Positions 43,701 to 55,143 of a stretch of DNA of 64,000 nucleotides are shown one piece after another. The position numbers were made by a program, and so were the translations under genes. The notes under the pieces are model-generated. The model searched no databases, was not told the DNA's origin, and was given only the letters and a program-made list of their open reading frames with translations. The stretch is from Fragilaria crotonensis. Lineage: Eukaryota; Bacillariophyta; Fragilariophyceae; Fragilariales; Fragilariaceae. Numbering within the stretch: position 1 is the stretch's first letter; each line of letters begins with the position of its first letter. The DNA is taken from assembly GCA_022925895.1 (NCBI GenBank), contig JAKSYS010000186.1:29113-93112 (forward strand). Reading direction: 5' to 3'.

Positions 43701-44396
43701 AGACCAACGACGAGACACCATCCCACTATCACGAGTTACTAGACCACCCAAGAACCCTTTTCTTCATTATGCATAGTTGATTTCGGTGTCATCGACAGAA
43801 TTGTCGCCGATCACTCAGCTTGAAGATTTGTCAGACCTTTCGGGTACTTATATATAGTTTTATAAACTGTCGTCGTAGGCAGAGATGCACGTGTTGCGAA
43901 TATTGTACCTGGTACTGGAGTAACTTGTAACCAAAGGTGCTATTGGAACTCATGTCTCATGTGTCATTTGTCTTGTTGCAAAGGAAATATGTCATATTGT
44001 TCAGGAGTCTGATAGGGGTCATTAGGGCTTAGCCAAAATGACCTTCCTGAATCATAAAAATTAGTATCCTGAATCATTCATACATGCTGTACCTTTTTTA
44101 TCTTAGATTTTTTTCGAAAAGTCCGATCACATTTTGTGGTCATTTGGTACTCACTGCTTATGCCCCTATCTGTACATGTACGTAACCCACGTCGTCCTGC
44201 AATATGTAATAAAAGCACATCACGACTGTTACGTTGGCCTCCGGAGTCCGGAGTCCGTAGTCCCCCAAGACAGCCGTAGTACCAGGGCCTCTGTGTATGT
44301 ATACTGTACCGAAAATGGAACCTGCAAGGTTTTGCACCGAAATGAGTCATTCACTGAGATCCGCTTAAAACGAGCACAATAATCAGTGTTGTTGCA
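43693..44396. other. Unit non-coding part between hAT insertion and Ser/Arg ORF, copy 1
   Basis: No gene. The right end has a possible acceptor TTGCAG directly before the Ser/Arg ORF, so an upstream exon is conceivable. Confidence 0.4.
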
Positions 44397-45992
44397 GTGA
44401 GAAATTCACTGCGCTCGGGCGTGCAGCTCGACAGCATGTCCTCCTGTGAAACGATAGTCGACACCTCCAACCAATCGGTGCCTACTAGACGCTTATCTGG
44501 AGAGAGTTCTTGTGATTTGTATGCCGATGTGGAACGGACCTTGCACCTTCGAAAGGAGGTTGACAATCGGTCGGCCGATCGAGCACACAGCAAACGCAGG
44601 GCTGTAGAGGGCTCCGAACGCAAGCTTTCACCCCGACCACAGAAGGATTCGCAGAAATCCGACGTGGCAAGCAATTTCCATCGATCACCATCAGCTCCAG
44701 AGTTGCAAAGCCCAAGAAAATCAAGTGTGGATAGCGTGGCAACCAAAGCTTCAATACCTGCTCTTTATGAATATGAGGTTGCCCCAGAAAGCGACCACAA
44801 TGCAGAACCAAGAAGCAATAGTCCGACGTCCGATACTGGGAGCACATTATCGGAAGAAGAACAGGAAATAATTCGATTCTTGATGAAGACGACTAGTGTC
44901 AGGCATTCCATGAGATCGCTAAGTCCCAAAACGGCTCACAGCAGGGCGTGCTCAACAGGGATCGAAGGAGTGGCGCGAAGGAACAGCGATCGTGATTACT
45001 GTTCCAGAAGCAGAGGTAATCTGTCGCAGAAAGGTACTGTACCGTTACAAGAGGCTCGGAATGCCAGAATGGCATCTTCGCAGTCGCGACCACGGCAGCT
45101 GAGTTTTGGCAGCCAAGCTAGCGAACCTAACCGAAGTTCGTCACGCTCTCGACCGCGGCAGCAGAGTTTCGACAGCCCAGTGACCGAACCCAACCGAACT
45201 TCGTCACGCTCTCGACTGAGGCAGCAGAGTGTTGACAGCCCAGTGACCGAATCCAACCGAACTTCGTCACGCTCTCGACCGCGGCAGCAGAGTTTCGACA
45301 GTCAAACAAGCGACCCGAACCAAACGTTGCCACGCTCTCGACCGCGACAGCAGAGTTTTGACAGCCATGCAAGCGACCTTAACCAAAGTGTTCGCTCAAA
45401 AGCCGGTGGCCTTCGTCGCAGGAAGAGAGCCTCCCGTCGAAGGGCGTCTGATAAAGATCCCATGACGTCCTTGTCACCCCCGAGCAGTCGAGAATTAATT
45501 GCGCAGCCAAGCGTGTCACACTTGGTGGAACGGCATCACTCTGAATCGTCGTCGAGACAGACTGATCTTGGACAGATATCTGCAACAGCTGGATGCACGT
45601 CAAGATCAGCCCCTGATTTAGGTTCTCCTTTGCGAAAACGAATGCCTCGCGTGCCAACTGGCAATCGCGAACACGATAAGAGCAATTGCAAAGAGGAGGG
45701 CAAGGAGAAGAGCAAGAGGAGAGACAAGAGCAAGGACAAGAGTAAGTGCAAGGACAAGACCAAGACTAGGGAGAAGGACACTAAAGAAACTCCCAAAACC
45801 AGCAAAGTGACAGCCTCGCTTACAACGCGAAGTTGGAGAGCGAAGCTCGCCGAACACTTCGGTCGCAGTTTGGAAACGAATCCACCCATCGGTAAGGCTC
45901 GAAATTATCGACATGCACCGATTCCTACCACTCTCCTTTGCTCCGATGATTTCGCGAGCGATATTCTCGACGACCTCACAGAAATCGCATAG
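44397..45992 (+). CDS. Ser/Arg-rich repeat protein, copy 1
   Basis: Open frame of 531 codons from a GTG; the first ATG is at 44436, giving 518 aa (MSSCETIVDTSNQ). If the GTG part is coding it must come from an upstream exon, since a TTGCAG acceptor precedes it. The protein is disordered-looking, rich in Ser, Arg, Gln and Lys. Five 21-residue repeats (45078-45392) have the consensus SRSRPRQQSFDS followed by a variable xxxExNRTS part. A Lys/Arg/Asp-rich KSKRRDKSKDKSKCKDKTK stretch lies near 45705, then a folded-looking tail (SWRAKLAEHFGRSLETN, then LDDLTEIA). No family recognised. The pattern resembles nuclear RS-type or chromatin-bridging proteins, but that is composition only. It is present once per tandem unit. 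Confidence 0.55.
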   Translation: MRNSLRSGVQLDSMSSCETIVDTSNQSVPTRRLSGESSCDLYADVERTLHLRKEVDNRSADRAHSKRRAVEGSERKLSPRPQKDSQKSDVASNFHRSPSAPELQSPRKSSVDSVATKASIPALYEYEVAPESDHNAEPRSNSPTSDTGSTLSEEEQEIIRFLMKTTSVRHSMRSLSPKTAHSRACSTGIEGVARRNSDRDYCSRSRGNLSQKGTVPLQEARNARMASSQSRPRQLSFGSQASEPNRSSSRSRPRQQSFDSPVTEPNRTSSRSRLRQQSVDSPVTESNRTSSRSRPRQQSFDSQTSDPNQTLPRSRPRQQSFDSHASDLNQSVRSKAGGLRRRKRASRRRASDKDPMTSLSPPSSRELIAQPSVSHLVERHHSESSSRQTDLGQISATAGCTSRSAPDLGSPLRKRMPRVPTGNREHDKSNCKEEGKEKSKRRDKSKDKSKCKDKTKTREKDTKETPKTSKVTASLTTRSWRAKLAEHFGRSLETNPPIGKARNYRHAPIPTTLLCSDDFASDILDDLTEIA

Positions 45993-46559
45993 CACGCGAT
46001 GAAAAAATCTATGCTGTCCAAGTTTTGAAAATCAAATCATTCGCGATGATCGGGATGAACTGTGGTATTACTCGATGTGGAGTCATAGCTCCAAACACTT
46101 CCTGGGTGAAGCGCGCAACAAGAATAACGGACGTGAACTTTCCAGATGGCTCGACCAGCAAAACCTTTTTAAATGAAGGCCTGAAGCGCCAGGTTCGTGC
46201 CCATTCGGGGACCCGAACACGAATTAATGTAGTTGACTAGTTGCATCAGTATGCCAGTTCTTGAACAGGTAGTTCATACCTGGTATTAGTTGTTTAAGCC
46301 ATGGCCACACTGCATTGTGAAATGAGCTATGAAACAGGTGGCGAGTGGTGTGCATACACATTAGTGCACAAGAGCATCTGGTATGGTTAGACTTAGGGGT
46401 TTCTCTAGACTCCGGGTATAAAATTTGGACCCTAACCAAAAATGTAAAATAGGCAATTCTTATGGTGTCACCCCGAAATTCATGAACTCATGAACTCCGT
46501 TCATTATCATCACTGAAATCAAAAACTCATTCGGTCCATCAAACGACAATCTGTTCACA
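45993..46559. other. Unit spacer between Ser/Arg ORF and acidic ORF, copy 1
   Basis: No supported gene; a 71-codon frame at 46025 recurs in copy 2 (56766) but reads in continuation of no domain. The spacer is nearly identical in both units. Confidence 0.4.
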
Positions 46560-46880
46560 ATGGATGACAATGAGACTCATCATTATGATATTCATGCAGT
46601 TGACTGGGATGATGACACGGATATGATGGCTGCTGCTGTGTTGGTAGTAGTGAATACCAACATAGCTATCATGAATTGTATCATGCTCGCTCATGAAGAA
46701 CAACAGGAACAAGAGCGACTTCAGTTGATGGATGACGTCCTGCCACCAAATCAAGCCTACAGACATCCACCAGTACCGCAATACATACAAGTACCGGTAA
46801 TGTTGCACGGTGGCACCACACAAGTCTCTGCACTGCTACCTTGTAGTACAAGGTCCGTAGGCGAGCTCAATAGCTCATAG
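46560..46880 (+). CDS. Small acidic ORF, copy 1
   Basis: 106 codons from an ATG. The N-terminal half is acidic (MDDNETHHYDIHAVDWDDDT), followed by a hydrophobic MMAAAVLVVVNTNIAIMNCI segment and a Gln/Glu stretch. It could be a one-pass membrane protein or the N-terminus of a transposon-derived protein; I do not recognise it. In copy 2 (57300-57584) the first 93 residues are the same and then a 2-bp difference shifts the end, so the C-terminus is not reliable. Confidence 0.35.
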   Translation: MDDNETHHYDIHAVDWDDDTDMMAAAVLVVVNTNIAIMNCIMLAHEEQQEQERLQLMDDVLPPNQAYRHPPVPQYIQVPVMLHGGTTQVSALLPCSTRSVGELNSS

Positions 46881-46884
46881 CTCC

Positions 46885-47222
46885 ATGAGCGACAGCCAAC
46901 AAACAGCAACCAATATGAGTGACCCAAATGCACTCAAGTCGATCTTGACTGGTCCTCCTGAGACCACAGCTCACCTAGTCTGGGATTTGAAGTGCGAGCT
47001 AGGAGAATGCTGTCTTTATGATGACGAAACCAACGAGATCGTGTTTTCCGATATTCTGGGAAACGTCTTCACAAGCTGTCCTTGGAGAACGGTGCCACAA
47101 AGTCTTTTGAACTTCCAAAGATGTTGGGATCGTTTGCACTTTTGGAGAAGGGAGCGAAGGGATACCTCTGTGCGTGGGAGGATTCGTTTCAGATATACGA
47201 CGTGGAGTCGAAGCAAGGTCCG
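46885..47222 (+). pseudogene. SMP-30/regucalcin N-terminal fragment, copy 1
   Basis: From the ATG at 46885 the frame shows the SMP-30/gluconolactonase start: VWDLKCELGECCLYDDETNE, IVFSDILG, then after a one-base shift at about 47058 KRLHKLSLENGATKSFELPK, MLGSFALLEKGAKGYLCAWE and the end DSFQIYDVESKQG. The family forms six-bladed propellers of about 300 aa; only about the first third is present. The plus-strand match ends at about 47222, exactly where the antisense reverse transcriptase begins. The shift sits in a GGGAAA run whose length differs between the two unit copies, so it may be a sequence error, but the missing two-thirds are real. Confidence 0.7.
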
Positions 47223-50090
47223 CCCGAAATGTGAAGGAGCGATTCCCAGAGTTGACCAGCTCTTCGAATTTGCTCCACGAGTTCTTCGATAGAAAGAGAT
47301 CCTGAGCTGTCCAAGATGCCTTGGTTGGTGTCATCAACAAAAGCTCCAACTCGCCACTTTGTACGGAGGTCGTTCCACGGGTCGGAAAAATCGAGTCCAG
47401 GAATCTCGTCTTCATCGGAGATGCGGTCCAACGCATTCAATAGAATAACCACAAGGCCCAGCCAGATGGCTGGGGAAGCGCCACTACCTTGTCCGGTGCC
47501 GAAAAGAGGTTCCGTTTCTGATCCCGTATATGCTTGCGAAGCTGTCCCGTATGCATGTTTGACCGAGTATTGCATCGTCCGCAGTGTCTCCGCTTGACAT
47601 TTAACGGCCATCTTTGGCATCCCAAGGCGACGGCAAGCGATCATCCCCAGGGATGTAATAATTCTGTCATAACAGCCAGTTGCATCATTATCCATATGGG
47701 CACTATTAGCTCGTGTTTGTCTAATTAAGTCTTTTTCCAGACGAGCAAAGTACAGGGCGTCAGTTGTCATGCGACGCGGGCGTGACCCATGCTGTTGGTC
47801 ATTGAGTGCCTGGCTTCGCTCGGCATTTTTGACCATTCGCCTCCCGTAGATGATTTTTAGAAACAGATTGTAGTCGGCTTCAAAAAAGATGAATCACCCG
47901 TAGACGTGTCAGAAAGGGGCGTCCAGCGTCTTTCTCGATGAGCGGAGTCACCGAGTGCGTCCAGCGTTCAGGAGCAAAGCCATTAGCGATGGGTAGATTC
48001 AAAAGTTGAGTATGAAGGTGCGCAGTATCATCGTCGAGGATTGCCGTGCGATAGTGCCCAAGATGGCGACCAGAGGGAGATGTCGAGGTTGATTCTTTCC
48101 ATTCTTTGACGGTGCGGATGAACTGCTCTACAGAGATGGTTGTAGAGATAGGTTTCACTGAGGCCGGCCGCCTGCATTCTTCCAGAAACACTTGGAGTTC
48201 ACGCCGCATCGGGAGACCAAGATATTCGACACAGGCGCCCTCTACAATGGCTGTGGCAGGTTCAGTCAGACCGTCGTATCCAACAAGATCGAATAGAGCA
48301 CCATGACCGAATGGGGTGTCCTTGGCTTGGCGAAACCATTCCCTATTGTACCGAGTGAGTTCCTCTTCGATGGCATCACAGTCGATAAGCGTTGTATATT
48401 CAACCGATGTTTTGTCAGCCTGTGCCATAGCAATGAGTTGAGTGGCAGAGACGTGCCCATTCGCATCGCAGAACTTAGAAGCCACTTTATGATTCTGAAC
48501 TCCAGAAGGGACAAAAAGTTTTGATAGACCCCCAGCATGCCTCTCCTGCATGGACGCATGGATGACGCTAAAGGGCTTTCTCATGTTTTCGATGTTAATA
48601 AGACGTTCAAGCCGACGAATCTTTGTTTCATTTGCGCTGCGAGCGCCAGCTTTGATTTCCTCGGGAGAGAAGTGTAAGCTGTGGTATCGTTCAAGAGTGC
48701 CCAAGAGATGTACTGCGCGATGATCATACGCAGCATTGCGAATTGTGCGGAGCAGTTTAATGGCCTGTTTCCATCTCTGTTTGAGAGTTACCACGTCCGA
48801 ACACTCGTCATCATTGAGAGAGATGTTGAGGGACTTGGTTCTAGCAAGTAGACTTGCCAGAGCAGACCGGAGACATACATTGCTTTCAACTTCTCGCAAG
48901 CGAAGGTGCCAGTAGCGTGCAGTCAATCCAGCTTCTCGCAGTTTCGGAGACCATGCGTATTTCCCACTTGGCCGACGAGCTTGTTTCTCTGCGTGAAGCA
49001 TTCCTCTTGTGACATCGCGATCAATTGCATCAAAGCTTTCTTTACATTGCTCTGGTGTGAGTGGACGCCACTGTTGTTAGATCTGCAACACGATCCCATA
49101 AACGATGGTCATCCGCATATTGCTTAAAAGATTCAAGATAGCGGTCCACCGACGGTTGATCTTCTGACCGAAGTGCTCTCGCTTTGGGTGGCGCAATTTT
49201 TTCGACCGATCCCATGAGTGATGTGAAGTCCAGATCGATAAAGATGCCCCTGTGTTTTGAAAATACCATTATCATATGCAATGTATCCCGCATTCCGGAT
49301 GACCTGAACGATAGCAGTTGATCCTAACATGTAGTCAATGCGTCGACCGGTTCCATATTTGTACGTTGCAGGGGATCAGAAGGTCCGAGAAGATGTAGAT
49401 CTGTAAGTGTGCATTCGTCGATGAGATGTGCTAAGCCACAGGTTGTGTCCTGGCCAAGTATTTCATTTGCATCAAGAGAAACAATTACTTCGTGGCCCCT
49501 GGATTGCAGATTGTTCACAAAGGTGACCAAATCGGTGATAAACTGCCTTCGTACATTTGGTTTGGAGACCCCTTGAGATAGTAGGAGAGAGTGCTGTTGA
49601 TCGAAGAAACCAAAGCCTCCAGAGGGTTGCTGGCGTGGGCTGCGGTACGCCGTGATAATGGCAAGAAGCTTTCCTCGTTTTCCCAAGTAGCAGAGACCCG
49701 ACCATCGTCCAAGGCCAGGGTCCACCAGAGGTGTACCCGTGCTTCGAGTAGCCCATCGGTCTGTTGTTGTCATAAACGTACCGCCTGGTTGGTATCCACT
49801 AGTAGAGCCCGACAGACGAGCAGAATCAGGGGGAAGCGTGCTGGAGGAGAAGGCACTGCGTGACGTGCAGAAGTGTTTGCCGATAGGGCGTTGGAGACTT
49901 TGACGGACTATCGGATTGGAGAAATCAAGTCCCGGATCTGCCCAACAGAAGGTACCGATCTTGAGTTGCGCCATACTTGACACATATAGTGCAATTTCGT
50001 CGGCGTCGTTCCTTAGCCCGTCGATGTTCTGAAAGTATATGCGATGAAGGTCTCCAGGGTCGTCATGGATGGAGTCACCCCATGTGTTGT
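47222..50090 (-). pseudogene. Non-LTR retroelement ORF2: APE endonuclease plus truncated RT, copy 1
   Basis: Reading from 50090 down: endonuclease start IYFQNIDGLR near 50040; SLDANEILGQD near 49470; RIDYML near 49340; SKHRGIFIDLDF near 49240. A linker of about 330 aa follows (49001-47880), then RT motifs: DNDATGCYDRI (motif A), GTGQGSGASPAIW (B), FVDDTNQGI (C, 47341-47327) and LLHISGG near 47225. Normal RTs continue with thumb and often RNase H; here the match stops at SGG and the antisense strand reads SMP-30. So the 3' part is missing. Frame breaks occur near 49020, 49300, 50000 and 47850, mostly at homopolymers or 2-bp differences against copy 2. Probably non-functional because of the truncation. 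Confidence 0.8.
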
Positions 50091-52868
50091 CGTCTTCCTT
50101 GCAATGATGTTCGGAGGGTGCAGAGGTGAAAAATTAAACAGAGTCTGTGCAGTGGGCGCCGCAGTTTCTTTTTCTGCCAGTGCGTTGACTGGCGTGAGAG
50201 AAGACGGATTCTGCAGACGAGTCGATGAGGCACGAATCGTGTCACTCCCGAGAGTAGCAACAATCTGTGCCAGCGCTAGAACTGGGAAGACTAACATGGG
50301 TACCCTCCACTGGAGCCCATGTCTTCGTTGTATTGAAGGCTCAAGTTGGATGTTGATGGTGACTTTGTTGGAGTAGAGGCGGCGCGTCGTTTCAATGGAT
50401 TGGTGGCTTTCTTTGGCGTACCAAGAAGAGCCAAGACTGTGTTTCCTTGGCTCTCCGGAGGAAACAGTTGAACACCCTGCATGCCGTGTCCCTCAGATGG
50501 AAGTGATTGATGAGATGCTGGTTCGACCCAGAGTGGATCTTCATGAAGCGGAATAATGCCAGTAGGGGTTGGTGACATAGGAGGAGAAAGTCGCTTGCTG
50601 ACCATGATGGCCTTGAACATGGCCTTGATTTCTGCTAGCGACGAATCGAATTTGTCCAGTCGACTATGAGCAGAGGCTGCAGTGAGCCCAGAGTGCGAGG
50701 ACGAGCGAGATACCTTCGACTTCGCAGACTTTGACATTTGTGACTCAACTGAATTTGTCCCAGACGGGAGATCGAGTTGAGCCTCGAGGATGGCAATTTT
50801 TTGCGTTGATTGATCTCGATGGATGACATTTTTCTTTCGGGGCGCCTTTCGCTTTCGAGAGCAGAGTTTCCTGAAGAGGTTTGCGCCATGCAATGGACCC
50901 TTTGGAATGCGTTGTCCCATCGATGGTGTCACCTCCAGTCAGAGACGAGACTGGAGAGAATAGACTAGAAGTGTCATCCGTAGGAGCGTCCTTTTCGTCC
51001 TAATCCTTTTGCCAGAATCGTGTCGATGTTTTTGTAAAGACGGTCGTTGGAATGTCGGGATGGGTCACGAGGCTCTCGAATAAAGTTTCACTGCGTGCGA
51101 CAGGGTCGGATTTCGACGTGTCCAATAATTCTGAAGTTCCACCTTTGCCTGGAAAAGTGACGCCGAAGGAACCACTAATACTGTTTTTCCTTCATTGGTA
51201 CCACCGTTCTCAAGATCCAACTCCAGAGATTCGCCGTCGGGTGATAACAGACTTTTTGCCCATTGGCGAGGCGTGCGACTGACGGTTTCACCAGAATCAA
51301 AAAACTCAGTGACTTCAGTATCAATCGCTGCAGATGCCGCAAAGAGAAGATGAGAAACGTCGTCAAGGTATTCATTATGGACCTTGTAGATTCTCTGATA
51401 GTCATGTTTGGAGGTCTGCTTGGCTCCAAGTGCAAGACGGGAGATAAAGATTTCCGGGTGGAGACCCTCGCCGCATAAGGCAGTACTGAGATGTTCTGCT
51501 AGTTGTGTTGCCGTAGATTTACCACAACGTACGGTGAGGATAGTGATACGGCTGCCTGTCGGGTTGGAATGCCTGAGTTTGATGTCAAATACCGGCGCAT
51601 CAGGAGGAAGGACCTCATTACAAAGATACTTCAAGTACTGTCCGCGATGAGTCACTGATGCATCTTTTAGTAGGATGTCGCCTACATAGGTGAGTTCGCC
51701 TTGTGAAGCTGGAACTGCAGATGGGTCAAATGTCAGGTTTTCACCGCGTTTGGCAATAGCCAATACCTTCGATTTCATTACGTGCGAGAACTGAGCCCCA
51801 GTAGCACATATGCGAAAGCTAAAATAGAAGCATTGCTCTTTTGCGACTGGTACGACACGAATGCTGAGGAACTTTGATAGCTGTGCCGGGTCGATGTCAG
51901 GTGTTGCATCCATTTGATCAACTTGCCATTCCATCATCCATGAGTGATCGGTATTAAAGCAGGAAAGGATCGGTGCAAGGCGCCGATGCATTGTTGCCGT
52001 AGATGACCGAAGCTCATTGAAATCTTTTGAGCCCAGCGGGTTTCAACACGAACCACGTGCTTAATCGCTGATGGACGTCGAACTTGGTGAGTCAGTGATG
52101 GCTGATCTGTCGCCTTGGGCTGGTCGGTGGCAGTAGTCGTACTACTGCTGGACGTGACGGTAGCTCCAGTAATAGAGCTTGTTGTCGTGGAAGACGATTT
52201 GTTGCGTTTCGTCGAATAAACAACTGCATCTGCTTGTGTGGTAGGAGGTTCATCAGAGGAGGACTGAGATGATTCCTGTAAGACGATTGCAGGCGACTCT
52301 GTCGCTGCTGCGGTGCTTAACTTCAAGGTTGCAGCAGTACGAAGCGAGGAGATTATCTCTTTGTCACTGCTGTCAGCAGAGTCAATATCCATAGCGGTGT
52401 TTTGTTCCGCGGGCTGCTTAAGGCCGAGGAGGTATGAATCCATGTCGTTCAGAGACAGATCGAAGAAGCTGGGATGAGTCTGCGCGAGTGCAGTCTCAAC
52501 AGCAGAGATTGTTTGCATCAGGAAACCATCAATTTTTGCATGATTTTCCAAGTGATTGCGATAATAACGAGCCAATCGAAGATTTTCGGCTTCGACTGAT
52601 TCGTGGGCTTTGTGAGAGTAATATTCATCGGGACTAACGAAGTCCTGAATACCGAATGAAACATAGGTGTTCCAAGAGTTGACAGACAGATTTTTGTATG
52701 CTCTGTTGTAGTTTTTGATGCGTAGCGCAATCACAGAAGGGTCGATGGTTTTAAAACCAATAAGGGTGGGGGAGCCTTGTACCCTAAAGGAGGGGCGGAC
52801 AGAGCAGCAGCAGTTTGGGGATGCAGTGAACCCTTGGTACCGCGACTGGATCGTTTGGGATCCACCAT
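50091..52868 (-). pseudogene. Non-LTR retroelement ORF1 region, copy 1
   Basis: The frame starts at the ATG near 52868 (MVDPKRSSR). It reads DPSVIALRIKNYNRAYKNLS, a helical region, then a Ser/Thr-rich stretch (about 52250-52130). Next comes a folded domain of about 300 aa (51991-51065) with WMMEWQVDQMDATPDIDPAQ and SRITILTVRCGKSTATQLAE, and then a Lys/Ser/Pro-rich linker (50932-50291) leading to the endonuclease. No zinc-knuckle or RRM could be seen. I infer ORF1 from position upstream of the endonuclease. The frame is split in several places (about 51990, 51050, 50930, 50290). Confidence 0.6.
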
Positions 52869-52959
52869 GGTGGATGGCTGACAATTTCGGGTGCAGATTC
52901 ACGAAAAACGGACGGACAGACAGAACGCTTCTAAAATCTCTAAGCTAGGAATTGTGTGA

Positions 52960-55143
52960 GAGCACCACAAACGTAATAATACGCATACACTCAATTCACC
53001 ACTAGTACGTGTCAACAAAACCAAAATAAGGCAAACGTCGTATGTTGATGTGTTTACAATTGTATTTGCATTTATGTTCAAAATACCCATCAGCTTCATG
53101 CTGAAGAGAAATGCTTTATACCGTCAGTGATGTTTGGGAGCGACATAACGTTAATTCAAATTCTTTATCTAGCATTAAATTCTTTGTGCACACGTTCTCT
53201 CTCCAAAACTATTACTAGTACATGATTGTTGTTTTCTTGCCAGTGACATCACTAGAATTCAATTCTTATTCCTTCATTCCTCATTGTGACAACCAGCAGT
53301 ATACTAATTTAAAAGGTTAACAACGTATTCAAACTTTTGCAAGGACAAACTATGTACCCGCCCTGCCTCAGCCTATCCCTCATCTTTGGGCCGTGAAGGG
53401 CTTTGCCTTTCCTTTTCGTGGCTGAACAACTTCTGTTGGACTCCGAACTTTGCATATCTCCCTGGAACACTGAAAGGTTGCATGGTTGAAGAAGCAATGC
53501 TCAATATTGTTTGTAGTTGAGTTACTATTAAACAAAATCTTGAGCTGAAAGAATACACGTTGCTTGAGGATTTCTTGCCATGCCGAACAATGACATCTCA
53601 TTGTCTACAGCAGCTCATGATGTGCACATCTTATTGAGCTCAAAAGTGGCAGAAATGATGCTCGTGTAATTTCTGAAGCACGGCTGATGATAATGCTGGT
53701 ATCTATGCAATCTTTGCTATTGAGTAGCCACAGATGCAAAATGAACATCATTTCCTTTTGAAATAATGAGGTCTTGCAAAATGGTGGGTGTTTCAATAAT
53801 TTTTACACCACTTTGGGGCCAACAGGACTTTTAAAGATGCATTTCAAGATCAAATGCGGTGGCCTACAAGTTGGCATTGGAGGATTCCATTGCAGTTCTT
53901 GGGCTGGATGGCCAACACAAAAGTTGCATATCTTTTGAGCTTACTGGAATCAACAAGGGGAGCCATTTGAACATCTAGCTTGCTATGCTGCACTCCTTGA
54001 TGACTTCTATGTAGAATCTGAGTAGTTCAATGTGCATTTAATAGTGTCACTATGTTCCTATTGACCATCATGGGCAATTCTATTTTTGAGTTTGCAGCAG
54101 TAATACTCCTACACAATCTTGTTTTTTATGGCTTTAATAATGGCACATAACAGGATTTATTAAGGTACGTGGACCGGGTGGGTTGACACTAGATTGCAAG
54201 GCAGGAGCCAAACTGAGTTGGGTCTGGGTCGGCTACATACGTTATGACAGGTAGAGAAAGTGTTTGTAATGATGATTGGCAGGCTTCGACGTACTCTGGA
54301 GCTCTGGAGCTCTACATCGAAAGCACAGTAGTATCTAGTAGTACAAAAGTCGAATTTACGACCAGGAACTCTATGATAATGCAATCAAAGTTGAACATCC
54401 TACAAGGGACCAGGACCGGGGACACCCGCAAATGCGTTTCTGGATTGGTACCAGGTACAAGTACAATACCTGGTACCTGGTACGGAGACCAACGACGGCA
54501 CACCATCCCACTATTACGAGTTACGAGACCACCCAAGAACCCTTTTCTCCATTAGTTGATTTCGGTGTCATCGACAGAATTGTCGCCGATCACTCAGCTT
54601 GAAGATTTGTCAGAACTTTCGGGTACTTGTAAATAGTTTTATAAACTGTCGTCGTAGGCAGAGATGCACTTGATGCGAATATTGTAACTTGTAACCAAAG
54701 GTGCTATTGGAACTCATGAGTCATTTGTCTTGATGCAAAGGAAATATGTCATATTGTTCAGGAGTCTGCTAGGGGTCATTAGGGCTTAGCCAAAATGACC
54801 TTCCTGACTCATAAAATTTGTGTCCTTAATCGTTCATACATGCTGTACCTTTTTTATCTTAGATTTTTTTCGAAAAGGCCGATCACATTTTGTGGTCATT
54901 TGGTACTCACTGCTTATGCCCTATCTGAACATGTACGTAGCCCACGTCGTCCTGCAATATGTAATAAAGCACATCACGACTGTTACGTTGGCGTCCGGAG
55001 TCCGTAGTCCCCAAGACAGCCGTAGTACCAGGGCCTCTGTGTATGTATACTGCACCGAAAAAGGAACCTGCAAGGTTTTGCACAGCAATGAGTCATTCAC
55101 TGAGATCCACTTAAAACGCGCACAATAATCAATTGTTGTTGCA
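52960..55143. other. Unit non-coding part with empty hAT site, copy 2
   Basis: About 2.2 kb without a supported gene. The uninterrupted target of the hAT insertion reads CCTGGTACGGAGACC near 54475-54490. Short frames differ in phase from copy 1. Confidence 0.55.

Larger units (their letters stand above)
39260..52959 (+). repeat. Tandem unit, copy 1 (about 10.74 kb plus a 2.96-kb insertion)
   Basis: The left edge is set where similarity to 52960 onward begins (GAGCACCACAAA). The unit then carries non-coding DNA, a hAT insertion (40742-43692), the Ser/Arg ORF, the acidic ORF, the SMP-30 fragment and an antisense non-LTR element, and ends where the next copy begins. Subtracting the insertion with its target duplication leaves about 10,741 bp. 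The first 1.4 kb differ from copy 2 by many substitutions and a roughly 60-bp gap near 39460, whereas copies 2 and 3 are almost identical there. Confidence 0.9.

Noticed and set aside
44397-44435. GTG as start codon of the Ser/Arg ORF
   Set aside because: A GTG start is not expected for a nuclear eukaryotic gene; a TTGCAG acceptor precedes it, so either an upstream exon exists or the ATG at 44436 is used.
45127-45372. Minus-strand repeat frame (81 codons, repeated in copy 2)
   Set aside because: It is the reverse reading of the 63-bp Ser/Arg repeats; the plus-strand frame is six times longer.
47222-52868. Idea that the reverse-transcriptase region is a retron, DGR or LTR element
   Set aside because: An APE-type endonuclease with RIDY motif lies upstream of the RT on the same strand, with no integrase, protease or LTR, so it is a non-LTR element.
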